Origin: Hymenoscyphus infarciens
Taxonomy: Eukaryota; Ascomycota; Leotiomycetes; Helotiales; Helotiaceae
Assembly (NCBI GenBank): GCA_001414345.1
Contig: LLCB01000083.1
Span: 124,001-188,000, forward strand
DNA: 64,000 nt
Direction of reading: 5' to 3'
Position numbers and translations under genes: made by a program. This document shows, in pieces, positions 1 to 12,001 of the stretch (the stretch's first letter is position 1; the number at the start of each line of letters is the position of its first letter). The notes under the pieces are model-generated. The model was not told where the DNA came from, did not search any database, and was given only the letters and a program-made list of their open reading frames with translations.

Positions 1-906
1 CATCATCTTTGTGGATTGACTTCCCTGATAGCTACCGGTATACCTCGTCTCAACTCTTTGACACTTTGACATTACTCTCCTTCCCTCCTGGTTCCGGATA
101 TTCTGGCTCAATCGGACGCATCTCCAGAAAGAGTCTTCCGCCACTCTACAGAATACCCCTCTTGACAGCTTCAAGGCAGCTTGGTACCTTTCGCCACTAG
201 CACATTCACCATACGCATCGTTGTTTCCTGGTGCTCTGCCGGCACATAGCTGGTTAGACCGGACTACTGCGAAACTGATTCCCATCAAATAGTTCCGTAA
301 TTCTATATTTCAAACCGCATACCTCGAGTAAAAGAAGTGGAAGGGTCGAGACGGTAGATAACCAAGCTGCAACATCGATTCGAACAATTGCATACGTCGT
401 TGGTAATTTGAGCAGCAAGGAGGCGTGGGACGTATTTGGAGACAATCGTTCACGTTCCTCGCAGGGACTAACCTACACTTCCCAGGCCTCGGTCGCGCTA
501 CAAGTCTAGGAGACAACGTCCCCTAGCCCAGCGTTCCCCCTTTTGTGGTCACTTGCTTTCTTGCTCCGTCATTCACCAAAAGTGCCAAACCTTCAAGCCT
601 AGTTATCCAGTCCACTTAGCCCAGGCGCCGGTCTCCAGTCAACACCAAGCCAGCATCTCTTCCTCTCAAATCCCACTCGAGCATCTGCATCTCCCCCAGT
701 TCAGATTCAGACTTCCTGACCTGCCGCTCGCTGCCCTTCACACACATCATCATTCAATCTCATCCAAACAGCCCAAACAACCCCCCAAGACCACCCGCAT
801 TTCACATAACACCTCGTCCAATTTCGGTGCATCGTGCTCACCTCTCTGCACTTACGACAGCAGGAATTAATCCCAGAACCTACATCCTCGCAACCCCCTC
901 GCCACC
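1..906 (+). promoter_or_regulatory. Upstream region and 5' leader of pal1
   Basis: No convincing gene is seen here; the short reading frames lack family resemblance. From about 540 to 906 the + strand is strongly C/T-rich with little G, typical of promoters and 5' untranslated leaders of filamentous ascomycetes. It ends in a favourable start context (CCACC before the ATG at 907). The transcription start cannot be fixed from sequence. Confidence 0.4.
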
Positions 907-2823
907 ATGTCACTCAACCAAACAGGTCAGTCTCCTCCTCTCCTTGTCCTGGCAATCTATCTATCTTGGGTGCCGCCTCAACACCACATCATCCCCACTT
1001 ATCAGGGCGAGGGCGTATCATCTTGTCAATCGCCCCGTTTCACGCCCATCCCTAAATCGCCGTCATAGCTATAGAGAGCATGCATGAACCCGCTGGCTAA
1101 CAAGATCCGGTTTGCGAAACAGGTTCTCGACCCTCACCCCCAGACATCAACCTCAACCTTTCATCCAACAACCCCTTTCGAAATCGTGCTGCGTCGCCTG
1201 CTTTATCAAACGGTTCCCAACCACGATCTCCTTTTGATCCTCCTCCTCGTCCAGTTTCTCGCAATCCATTCCTCGAACCTTCTTCCACCAACGTCATACC
1301 ACCAGCAATTGGATCCGTCGAGAAAATGGAACCTCCATCTGATTCTGCGCCCAGGCCAGCACTGACTGGCAACGCAGCAGATCTTTTTGTACGTCATTTT
1401 GTGCTCCCACACTTCCTGTCACAATACCCCTATTCACGTCATGTCAAGACTGAACATCACAAACTGACTGCGATCTTCAGGATAATCTTACACTCGACGA
1501 TAAGCCATCTGGAAGCAAAACACCTGGCAGCAGGCGCCCACCACCAACAAGATCGAACACCGATAGTAAACCACCTCCGCCATACAGCTCGAGCAAAGGT
1601 CGTGGAGAGAACATGCCTCCCCGACATCGACCAAGTCGCTCCCAAGAGGAGGCGCTTCGAGCTCGCAAGCCAGGAGCATCCAGATCATCTCGACCAGCAG
1701 GAGAATTGGATATCTTCGCAGACCCAGAACCATCAATCAACAAATCTGGATCTCGGCGTGTGCGACGAAACTCGGATTCATCAGTGATGTCGAAGAATAG
1801 TAAAGTACTGGATCCAGAAGACGAAAAGCGACGATCTGAAAGACGCAGACGTGAACGGGAAAGACGACACAGAGATCGAGATGGAAAGGAATCTTCCTCC
1901 AAAGGGAAGAAACCCGACCGCAAATTGGATGTAATTGATAAATTGGATGTGACCAGTATATATGGTACAGGATGTAAGTTTTGGCGCTGTACTGTCCAAT
2001 TCTTCTCTGACATTGACTAGTATTTCATCACGACGGTCCATTTGATGCCTGCAATCCTCATCGAAACCGACAAGGTAGCCGCAGAGCTCCTATGCAAGCT
2101 TTCCCCAAGGATTCATTGAACAACGTGCTAGGAGGTGGAGGACCTTTAAATAAGAGACCTGATCATGCAACTTTCTTGGGTAATAATGATGAGGAGGCAT
2201 TCAAGGATTACAGTACTGGCCAACCGGGACAACCACCACGGCCAAAAGATGTGAACGTGCTCAGCGCTACCACCCGAATTGAGCCAATCCATGGAGAGGA
2301 GACTCTAGGTTTGGGTACCTCGACTTTTTTGGAGGGTGCTCCGGCATCCAGAACCGCCATGCAGCGTCGCGAGAGCGAGACTGAGGCTGTACCAGCAGGA
2401 GGCCTTGGACGTAAGAAGTCTTTGGCTCAGAGGATTAAGGGTATCAATGCTCCACGTCGGGATTTTGGTCCTTCTGGTCGAATTACAAGTCCTGAAGGGG
2501 TGAGATCACCAGAAAGTGCAGGATTCTCGCCAGGTGGATCCAAAATCCACGAGTCTAATCCCTTCTTCAACGAATTCAGCAAAGGCGACGATTACACAAA
2601 GAAGGAAACCAGCGTCACCATTGTTGAACCAGAAAGAAGTGGAAGAGCAAGAGCCCCAAGCAATCCTCCTCGTGTTGGATTCGCTGGATTAGAGAGACGC
2701 CAAACTGGTGATGGTTCATCTTCCGATCAGCCAAAGACTGGAGGTGGTTTCTTGTCGCGAGTAAAGAGTTTGAAGGGTGGGCCAAGAAAGCCAAAGCCAT
2801 ATGTCCCAGCCGAAGAAGCATGA
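907..2823 (+). CDS. pal1: Pal1-family cell morphology protein
   Basis: Pal1 proteins act at the cell cortex in polarity, wall integrity and early endocytosis (fission yeast Pal1, budding yeast Pal1/Pal2). Four exons fit: 907-925, 1123-1388, 1481-1973 and 2021-2823, giving 526 residues; all junctions are GT-AG and in phase. The start MSLNQTGSRPSPPDINLN is a very small first exon. The Pal1 core lies around residues 230-320 and includes KLDVIDKLDVTSIYGTG, LFHHDGPFDACNPHRN and APMQAFPKDSLNNVLGGGG. A basic RRRERERRHRDRDGK stretch precedes it. The C-terminal third is Ser/Pro/Gly-rich and probably disordered. It stands alone and converges with the minus-strand gene ending at 3727. The identification is firm; the tiny first exon is the least certain part. 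Confidence 0.9.
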
Positions 2824-3726
2824 GCTTGATAAGGTGACAGTTTTCCGCCACAACTTATACGGAGGAAGAGAAATTCGAGGACAGCAATTTCTCGTACTCA
2901 TCCTCTGATTTCATTCGAAGATTTGCGCCTCGGAACCAATCACGTTTCTTTGCGTTGGATATGATTCCCTTGAGGCAACACACAACGCTGGTCCTTGATA
3001 CACCAATTCCCTGTATTTTTCCTTTTTTCCTTAGATCTTGTCATCCTGGGACGGAATTGTTTTTTCTTGTCAATTTTTCATTGGGTGAATTTTCAATCTG
3101 CCTCTTGCTGGCAAAGGGGAATCGAAAGGGGGGTTGGCGTACAATGAACTTCGTTTTGAGGATTGCGAGAGATTTCTTGTGGATGTTTTGTCGCGAGGGG
3201 TTTGGGAGAAGAGAGGCAAGGCAAAGTATACAGTTGAATGGAGGATGACTTGCCTTTGGATAAGAAAATTATTGAAGATGGGTATTGATGTATGGAGCTG
3301 TTTAGCTGTGTATTCGTCGTTGATAGGTTAGAGTGGGATAAATTGATTTGATAACCCACTTTTTCATTACCAACGGGGCTCGATTGTTTGGGTGTGATTT
3401 GAATACTACGTTGGTCAGCCATCGTTTCTCTGGATTACTTTCTGTATAATTTAAAGAATTATATTCTGGCTGAGCTTTACAGAGAAAAACAAGAGTTGCG
3501 AGAATCGCGGTCTTTACTGTCGCTTTTTATTGTTTTGTATATTATGGCGTAGCTGATAAATTTAGGGTATTCTTCGTTTTTTTGATTTCGTATCTTCCGT
3601 GTCTTGCCATGATGATATCATGAGGGTGAGCAATACTCACAACAGCCCTTGGAGTAGCAAGCAAATATTGCATCACATCCTCTCATCTTCACCTCCCTTC
3701 CCTCGCACGCGCGTCTCTCGCCAAGC
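2824..3726. other. Convergent intergenic region
   Basis: This holds the 3' untranslated regions of pal1 (+) and of the recombinase-like gene (-). It is T-rich, without a convincing coding frame or repeat. Confidence 0.4.
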
Positions 3727-5573
3727 TCAAACACGACGACCCCCGAAGCCATAGATCTTCGCGATGTTACCCACCCCCAAGCCGACCCTACTTTCTGTCG
3801 TCTTCCCCCTCGCTCCATCTCCCTCTCCTCCTTCCGCGTTTTCTGGGTGCGTGTCAATCTCTGGGTTCGAGACTTTCGTTCCGGGGAGGGAACCCTCGAA
3901 TACCCTCGCGAAACTTGTTTTCTGTGGTGAGAGGGAGAGGGAGAGGGGAAGCCATTTCTGTTCTAGGGCTCCGAATTTTCTCTTGTAGGGGGGGAAGGAG
4001 GGGGTTTCATCTTTGAGGATTTCTAGGACGTAACAGAATTCTGTCTCCTCTTCTGTCGCTTTTCCATGATTGGTGTGTCCGTGAAGGCTGGTTTGGTGGG
4101 TAGCAGAATCTTCAGCATAAGCTAATTCGGCATCTCTTTTTCTCTTGGGTAGTTTTGAGATGAGAATGTGTAAGGAGGGGAACTGTGTGAATATCTGGCC
4201 TAGAGCTGGTTTCTGGGTGCTGGATGGGAAGAGGGATTTTTTGCTTTGATTTTGGTTTTGATTATTGTTTTGGCGGGGGTGGAGAGAGGACGTGGGGAGT
4301 GTGGTGTTGTGGAGGAGGGTGAGGATGTTGGATTCTTTGGAGAGGGTGTGGAGGGTTGTGGAGAGGGTTGTTAGGAGGGTGTGTGCTGGTTTTTCTTGTG
4401 TGTTAGCTTCTCGGGGTTGGACAGAAGGAAGAGGAAGGGGGGAGTGGATGTGGAAGGGGGAATGAGAAAATACCTTCGGATTTTTCCCTTCGAGCTAGGA
4501 GGTCGTTGATTAGTGGTGTTAGGGTGTGGATTATTAGTATTTGAATCCCTTCTTCTTCTCCCTCTTTTTGTGGCCCCTCCTTCCCCAGAATGAAACTTGT
4601 AGGTATAGACACATTCTGATCAGCCTGATCAACCGTCTGGTCAGCCGAATCCGAGGTGGAAGGCCAATCAGCACTTGATTGTCCTGCAGCGGGCGGGGTT
4701 GGTGTTGGAGGGGTGGGTGGATGATTTATTTCTCGGAGGACTTCCCAAAGGCCGGAGATATCGAAGACTCGGGATATGGAGATTAATTCTAGGGCTTTTT
4801 GGGCGAGGTTGGTGATTTCTTGGTCGTTTGGGGTTGGTTTGGTCGGGTTTTGGCATATGGTTTGATGAGATGAGATTCGGGATTTTACGACTTGGGCTAA
4901 GAGGGCGAGGGGAAAGGAACCCGTTGTATCGATTATTTGGGCGAGTGGTGTTGTTGGCTTTTTGGGGGTTGAGAGGTGGGGAAGGAGGATTGAGGCGAGG
5001 AGGTTGAGGGATAGCTGGGGTGTGTTAGATTTTGAGGAGATGAAGGAGCATAAAGAGAAATGAAACGAGAATTTCAGAGATAGACAGAAGAAGGAAGATG
5101 TTGCCTTGACAGAGAGTGGCCTAGAAAATGAAGAGTAATAAAGGCACGAAGCACCGAGCAAACAGAAACAGAAACAAAACGCAGAAAAGATGAGAAATAA
5201 TTGAGCACCTCCAGTGCTTGCGATGAAGCTTCGTCCACCTCAGCAAATCAGATCTCAAAAAATGCGTACACTCATTCATCTCACGCCCTCATAAAAACAA
5301 GAAACTCACCAAAATGCCCTCACCCTCCCTCCCCTCCGCACTAACACCCACAACAATTCCCCTCTCCATCCCTCTTCCACCTGTAGCATCACCTCCATCA
5401 AGAAGCTCATCCAGAATCTCACATCCGGTACTGACTCTCTGCCTTTCTTGGTTCCGCCCCGCGAAACGCCGACGTTGCTGAAGCTCAAGATTGAGGAGAA
5501 GGTCTGCCGTCATTGATTTTGCGGGCTCGGGCGGAGGCGCCGCATTTAAGGTTGAGTGGTCGAGTTCGATCAT
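3727..5573 (-). CDS. RecA/Rad51-paralogue-like protein with degenerate ATPase motifs
   Basis: Three exons (5573-5310, 5014-4474, 4394-3727) give a 490-residue protein with consistent phases (0, then 1). Residues about 47-92 resemble the start of a RecA/Rad51 ATPase core: VSTGCEILDELLDGG, the hairpin preceding Walker A, then ERGIVVGVSAEGREGEGIL where the P-loop belongs. The GKT/S of Walker A is absent. The later hydrophobic strand IQILIIHTL sits where Walker B is expected, with His in place of Asp. The protein therefore looks like a mediator-type paralogue (Rad55/Rad57/XRCC2-like) or a pseudo-ATPase, acting with Rad51 in homologous recombination. The C-terminus contains a basic KLPKRKRD patch and ends GFGGRRV. 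Low-complexity Pro/Thr and Asn/Gln segments break up the core. The family call is an inference from the N-terminal motif and fold order; no orthologue is named. Confidence 0.6.
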
Positions 5574-6812
5574 TTTGAGGTTTGAGAATGAGATGGATTG
5601 AGACGGAAATGAGATGGATTGAGACGGAAATGAGTTGGGATGAGACGTGGAGGATTTATACGTTGACGGAAATGATGATTTTGAGGGACGTGACCTTGCG
5701 CGTTCAAGAGGTTGGTTGTGGTGGTCTTTGAATATGAATAACTAGCTTGAGTTTCCCCAAGTTTCGACAGCTCTTCATAAGGGTTTCCAAAGGAAATATG
5801 AGATTGATACAGAGACGGAATTGGTTGTGTTGGGTGTGCTTGGTGATAGAGAGGGTTGGGTGGTCTACGGAAACCCTGGTGAGAATTTTAACGGAATCCT
5901 AGCACTAACTAAATTTAATACAGTATGGGAGCCGGTCCCCCAGACGAGAAATGTAATCCTGTTTGAGAAAACTCATGAGGCTTTGGCGGAGAAGTGAAGT
6001 ATACCTAGGAACATAAGTTGAATTGAGAAGGTCACCTTGGGCGTGCCTATGGCGGAATCAGCGGTCGGGCCAAGCTTGATAGATATTAGCGAGACCAACC
6101 CAGCTCCGCTTCAATCGTGATGACAAAAAACGCGGCCGGAAATAGCTCTCGTGAATCTAGCTTTGTAGGTCAAGAATTTTGGCGATAGAGAGCCTTCTCC
6201 ATAAGTCAGCCTTGCTTATCCGGCTCAGCTTCAGCTTGTAGCTATAAAAAATCTTTTAGCATTAAGCATGGCTGAACCGAGAAATAGTCACAGTCGCACT
6301 TATCGGGGTGGCAACGAAACGGGTCCTTCTCCTCATCGTCTTGAACCTGCTTGGGAAAGAAGGCAGAGTCGAGGGTAGAGTTTTCGATGATAAAGAACTG
6401 GTTTAGGACCAGATATAAGTAGGTGTTGCTTTTGGTGCGGGAAATTGACCGATAAATCTTTCAAATAAGCTGCATTGTTCTTTTTCCGCAAGAAATGTTG
6501 GGGGAAAATATTTCAGGTGAATTCACAAAACTGTCATGGCTTGACTGATACGTCACAAAGACCACGTGCTACCGTTAAAGTCGCGTCTCTCCAGCATCTC
6601 ATCTACGACTTCAACTTCAGTCATTCAGTCAACGTTTTGGCCGCTAATCAACGCCCACTCAACGCCTGCTCAGAGAAGTAAGTAACCTCACACTTATCAA
6701 CCTATCAAGCCCTATCTAACGTGCGACACAGAACAATCTTCATCTGGCTTCAGGTCACCGCATAACAGACACCCCAAACATCTTCAATTTCGGTCTGGAG
6801 TTCACCTTTGTC
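5574..6812. other. Intergenic region between divergent genes
   Basis: This 1.2-kb spacer lies between the start of the recombinase-like gene (-) and the 2EXR gene (+), so it should contain both promoters. A 20-bp unit (GAGATGGATTGAGACGGAAAT-like) is repeated in tandem at about 5588-5637, just upstream of the minus-strand start. A 68-codon reading frame at 6475-6681 has no support. Nothing else is recognised. Confidence 0.4.
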
Positions 6813-8235
6813 ATGGAATCAACTTCACCTGAGATTATGCCAGTGGCAGAACCGTCGTTTAAGCCCTTTCCACGTCTGCCACTAGAGATCCGCGAGATGA
6901 TTTGGCTTGGATCGGTAGTCCCACGCATCGTCTATCTCGAAGTATTCAAATCTAAGGCCCATAGATGTTCGCGGGTATGGTCAGGGGTGTCCATTGAGGG
7001 GCCTGAAAGCATGGGGTTCTTCGATTTGGACAATCAATCTCAGAGCGCTCAGCGTGATGGAGGACCAGAACCTTGCCGGTAAGTCGGTATTCTCTTAGTG
7101 TTTCCGCCTCACGGGAACGGGTTGCTCCCTATATTCTACAAAGTGCAAGTGTTCTAGATTATCAGCTAATCTCGAAATGTTGGTGTTTAGGGGGTTCACA
7201 TCAAACTGCACATTGCCACCACTACTTCTCGTCTCCAAGGAATCGAATGCAGTCGCAAGGCAAATATACACCTTATCATTTGGTTCTCAATACAAAGCTC
7301 CTTCAACTTGGTTCAATTTTGAAATCGACACATTGTACATGGTTTTTAATCTCCCAGTGAGATATCTACAAGAGGAGGATGAGGCGGAAGAAGAGAGAAT
7401 GGCTGGATATTGTTTTGGTTACTTCCCGGATGGAATCAGTGACATAGCGAAGGTCCAAAAGCTGGCAATCAACACCGAAAGAAGACGAGATATCGAAAGC
7501 TTGTGGTATAACGCCAAACTCAGATTTTTCCCCAACTTGCAGCATCTCACACTGGTAGAACCACACCACGTCATTGATAGTTCCGAGCTTGTCTTTCTTG
7601 AATATTCAGAAATGGCTGAACACGAAGAATATGGCAAGTACTCATATTCTCTCCACAACTCAGCTCACCCCGTTTGGAAGAGAGAGTTTCGCTCAATTAT
7701 TACCCACTATATTGAGTGTTTCGACTACTGCTTCTGGGAAAATCCAGCAACGCTTTGGAAAAAGGGCACCATCTGGCTCGACGACGCATCCGCAAAGTGG
7801 GAACTTCATCGAGAATACAAGCCGATTGTGACTTCCCGGCAAAAACTTGAACTCTTTCGGATGATGAAGGAATATGACGAAAACAGGGACGCTATCAAGG
7901 TTGAAGTAAAGTTGACAGCTGAGAACCATGCTCCCCTTGAAGTCTCCGTCCCTGTAGCCACCAGGCTAGCCGATCTTGCCCTGATGTTTTCTCAAGCTAG
8001 GGGCATTGATCTTAAAGTAGACAATGGTGGTGTGGGGGTGCTTTTCCATATAACGGAGCATTCAGCAGGACCCTGGATGCATACTCTTACATGCGACAGA
8101 GATTCAGGATTTCCCCTCTACGATGAGTTCTACAAGAATTCCACGCTGCATGACCTCCAATGGTACTGGTCTCCCAACAAGCTTCGACATTATGCGACCT
8201 TCAAGTTGGTTTTTCGCGACAAAGCGGAGAAGTGA
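6813..8235 (+). CDS. 2EXR (F-box-like) domain protein
   Basis: Two exons (6813-7078 and 7191-8235, intron GTAAGT...TTTAG) give 436 residues. Residues about 17-45 read FKPFPRLPLEIREMIWLGSV followed by PRIVYLEV. This is the 2EXR motif, an F-box-like helix pair found in very large families of Leotiomycete and other ascomycete proteins of unknown function. After the intron, LPPLLLVSKESNAVARQIYTL is the second conserved block of the family (normally written as LLxVNRESRxxA). The remainder is a mixed alpha/beta region with no catalytic motif that I recognise. A role as a substrate adaptor is only suggested by F-box resemblance. The gene ends 312 bp before the MITE at 8548. Confidence 0.8.
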
Positions 8236-8547
8236 GACAGCTCATACGAGGACGATTGGGACAAAAATGCGAGTTGGTTAAGGAAGCAGAGAGAGAAAAT
8301 AATGAGGGGCGCTGAACTGGGAGACTGTTTGACCAGTATGTAAATATGATGCTGCCGGTGGTAAACAGCTGTTCCTTTTGCCGGTTTGTGGGCAGGAATT
8401 ACCAGAGTGGCGAGCCTCGAGCGAAAATCCGAGTGATAGGGAAATGTTAAGGAAAGCATTTCTGCATTGTCCACTCAAACCCTCTTTCATAATAATATGC
8501 CTAAAAGAATCTACACAGTCTTCTCATAAACTCCCAACAACCCTATA

Positions 8548-9093
8548 CAGTGAGTTGCGAGTTAAGCTTGAATTTGCCTACTTTTTTTATAATCCAAGCT
8601 TTTTTTAAAAAAAATGCTTTCTCCCTCTTTTCTTTAAAAGACAGAAAATTAAAGTACTCTAAAAGAGAAAAGGCCTTGCTAGAAAGAAGCGCTATATCTA
8701 AATAGCTCTTTTCTATATTACTTCTTAATTTAAAGTAAGTATAATAAAAGTAAACTAAAAAATAGATAATTCTTAAAAAAACCCCTTTTTTTTTGAAATT
8801 TTTCACTACCTCTATAAGGTCTTATCACTACTCTTATAAGGTCTTATTATTACTCTTATAAGGTTAATAAGACCTTATAAAAATTCAGACAGATATAAAA
8901 TTATCTGTTTTTGTTATATAAAGTTTATAAAGTAATAAAGGATATATAGAGCTCTTGTTTTCTATTATCTAGAGTATACTAATATATATTATTATTAAAT
9001 AAAGAGTATAGAGAGGGGAAAAGTAGAGATTTTTTCAAAAACGCTCAGATTACAAAAAAACGTCAAAATTCAAGCTTAATTCGCAACTGACTA
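8548..9093. mobile_element. Mariner-type MITE with TA duplication
   Basis: This 546-bp AT-rich non-coding element is bounded by inverted repeats. The left end is CAGTGAGTTGCGAGTTAAGC followed by TTGAATTT; the right end, read on the minus strand, is TAGTCAGTTGCGAATTAAGC followed by TTGAATTT. A TA dinucleotide flanks each side (8546-8547 and 9094-9095), as in Tc1/mariner insertions. The interior contains repeated TCTTATAAGG-like motifs (about 8817-8880) and no transposase, so it is non-autonomous. The TIR differences are mostly C/T or G/A, as RIP would produce. Confidence 0.85.
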
Positions 9094-11066
9094 TAACAAC
9101 CTCTCCTTCCCTACACTTACGCCAACCCACTCACTCCTTCCCTCTAAATTCCCGTTAACCAGAACACCAAAAGGTCCAACCTCCAACTCACACCTCACCT
9201 CCCCCAACCCATCCTTTCTCTCTTTCCACCCCCTATTAAAGAAACTCCCAATCTCCCTCTGAACACACTCATTCCCAGTCACCAAACTAGTATGACCCGT
9301 CGCATCGCCAACAAGTAACCCGGCACCCTTAAACAACTCTCTAGCAGCTCGTCCATTTTCAATAGGTGTAATAGGATCTCTCGTGTTACTCACGAACAAC
9401 ATCTTCGTTTTGGTATTTTTCGCACCAAAAGGACCGAGGAAAGGATGCGGAGAGTAAATATTCCAATTCGTACAAGACAGGAGAGCGGAAAAGAGATATT
9501 CTGCACCGATGTAGGACTGCGTTTTTAGGGTTTGGTAAAGGGGTGTTAGGTCGGTGAGGGATTTGGAAAGGAAGGTGTTGTTTGTGTCTGGACAGGCGAT
9601 TGCTGGGTACCACTTTTTGGGGGGGTTAGTGCTTGCCTCCGACTCTCTCAAAATATGGGAAAGGAAAAGAATTTACCTCGGGTAATCCCGCATCTTCAGT
9701 AGGAACAAACTGCCCGACCAAAGCTTGGAGTTTTTCGGCCGTCAGATCGTCGATGATACTCTCGAGTTTAACAGCAAACTCAGCGAACTTCGCAAACCCT
9801 TCGTTTTCATCCTGTGGAGAATAAGTAGCTCTTATAGCCCTCCCTTTCACCAACTGCAAAGCCCCCACGATAGTTGTCGCATTCTCCCATCCATCCCCAA
9901 CAGCAACGTCAACGTCCAACTTCCCAACCAAACTCTCAAACCTCTTAAAAACATCCCCAGGCTTCGAACCCGTATAGAACCCACATTTTGCATGACCAGC
10001 AAGGAAGCAATAGGTGAAGAATGTAGAAAATGCTTCATCGGTATGTGTCAAAGCCTTCAATCCCGAGCTGGAAGCGTAATCTTGGGCATCTACTACACCA
10101 TCTAGGACTATGAGACCGACTCGATCTGGATGAAGTGTTGCAAACATTTGGCCTATCACGGTTCCGTAGCTGAGACCCCAGTAATTTAATAGTCCGGAAT
10201 CTTTCACTTTCCCAGATGGACAGGAGGAAAATGCATCGAGTATGGTGAGGATATCTTGAACGATGGTTGTGGTTCCCATGTACCTTCCTATCCCATCTAC
10301 ACCTCCGATTGTGGCTTCACATTCTTTTGCTAGTTGTGCAGCTTCCTCGATTACTTCTCCGAATATTTCGGTAGGGAGAAAGGGACCATTGAGTTTCGGT
10401 GTTTTCGAGCGACGGGTTATGTTTGAAGAAGAAGGAGAGGATGGCACGGAACAGTTCGCAAGGGGATGCGAAAGGAAAATTCCTCTAGGCTCCCAAGTCA
10501 CTAGATCCCAGTTGCTGCCGACTGTCGAGTGGAGTTCCGGGGCCTGTGTGTAGAGGCTGGAGATGGCCGGATCGCCTGGGCCGCCTCTTGTTTGTGTTAG
10601 TCCTCGTGGAACAAAAAGGGCGGAGAACTAGGAGATAGCTTACGGGTTTGTCAAAACCATTCCTTTGTACGGAGTACATGTAGCGGGGGACTTTAAGAGG
10701 GGTATGAATGCTCTGCTTCCGGATGGGTTATCGTAGTTCAATGGGACCTTGGCTCCGAGATCAGCTTTCCACGTTGCCTGAAGACACATTTGACTTGGGG
10801 AATGAAAAGGGTACTCACATCCATAACGGCGCAAAAGAAGGTTGACAGACATGGATGCCAAATGAGACTTTTCAAGGGCGTAATCTACAGATAAGTTAAA
10901 ATGACATGGTTCAATCTTGGACTTACTATCAAGTGACCCAGTCAAAAAAGAGAAAACATACCGAATCAAAACTTTGCTGCAAAGTCAAATTCCCACTCAA
11001 TGGTGCTGCAAGAACCACCGTCGAAAGGAGAAGGACCCCCGCGACCGAGGACTTGGAATGAAACAT
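9091..11066 (-). CDS. Secreted alpha/beta-hydrolase peptidase with TAP-like C-terminal domain
   Basis: Five exons are proposed: 11066-10938, 10884-10819, 10777-10644, 10586-9677 and 9612-9091, totalling 586 residues, normal for this family. Residues 1-20 (MFHSKSSVAGVLLLSTVVLA) form a signal peptide. FFDW then ITPLKSLIWHPC match the N-terminal region of fungal tripeptidyl/prolyl aminopeptidase-like enzymes. NPGGPG (about 109-114) is the oxyanion loop, GLSYG (Ser about 249) the nucleophile elbow, NTRDPITP (Asp about 492) and GHTSL (His about 520) complete the triad. The last 170 residues are the TAP-like domain. It probably releases short peptides from protein N-termini outside the cell. The donor of intron 1 (GTCACT) is weak, so the 35-50 region of the protein is uncertain. 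The stop codon TAG at 9093-9091 coincides with the terminal three bases of the neighbouring MITE. Confidence 0.85.
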
Positions 11067-11911
11067 GATTTCAAAATGAAAACAGTGCGCAGAAGCCTTT
11101 GTTTACTTTTGCCGATTTTCTTCAAGATCACGTAGAATTTGAACTGAAGAAAGCAGTAACAAAATCAAGAAGAGAAGACGAGCAGACCACGCCTCAATAT
11201 ATGAACTTCAACCCTTCAAACCCACTTCCAAATCACCACAAACAACCCAACCAATTTCTCAGTCCTTCGCCCTCACCGTCCTCATCACAAAGAACAAGCC
11301 TCGTCCTCCTCGTATTCATTTTCATCATCATCTACGGCATCCTGAATGCACCAAAAAGTCGGATTGACTAAATCGTAAATAGCAAATCGCAAATCGTAAA
11401 TCGTAAATCGTAAAGCTTAGATTTCTAAGTATATAGCTCTTTAGAGCTAAATTGTAAATTATAAATCGTAAATCAATAAACGTAGATTTTTTAAAGGCTA
11501 TTTAAACGTAAATCGAAATACTTAAATTAGTAATCTTAAAGCTTAAAGTAAGGGTATTTATAATTTATAATACTTAAATTATAAGGCTTAAATCGTAAAA
11601 TTTAAGTATAAGCGAGGGTAGAAAGTAGAAGGTAATATAGTATATATATATCTATTAAATATATATATATTATAATCGCTTGCTACTTACTCTCTATTAA
11701 TATATACTACTTAATACTATACTAAATATAAGTGTAATATAACTTTAAATCTATTATTTAAAATATTATAAATTATTAAAAGTAATATATATACTTAGTA
11801 TAAATAATAATATTATATAAGTATTTAATAAATAAGAGAAGAAAAGAGATAATTAAGACTTTTAATACTATAAGTATAGATATAATTCAACCTAAGAGTA
11901 AGAGACGCTAA

Positions 11912-12001
11912 GCTTAATTAGGTAATTAGTATATAATTAGTAAAGTAGTGCTTAAAGTACTTAAATAATCTTAAATTATAATTATTTAAGTACTTTAATA
12001 A
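11912..12001 (+). repeat. Direct repeat, left copy (candidate short LTR)
   Basis: About 90 bp resemble 17779-17869 in the same orientation, sharing AATTAGTATATAAT and CTTAAATAATCTTAAAT. The left copy is preceded by GCTAA (11907-11911) and the right copy is followed by GCTAA (17870-17874). This fits a nested element of about 5.96 kb with very short terminal direct repeats. Because the DNA is so AT-rich, chance contributes to the match of the flanks. Confidence 0.4.

Noticed and set aside
553..870. 105-codon frame upstream of pal1
   Set aside because: It lies in a C/T-rich leader, with low-complexity Pro/Ser/His composition and no motif.
4403..5161. Minus-strand frame starting MLGASCLYYSS as an independent gene
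   Set aside because: Its first part is intron readthrough; the real exon starts at 5014 and joins the exon beginning at 5573 in phase.
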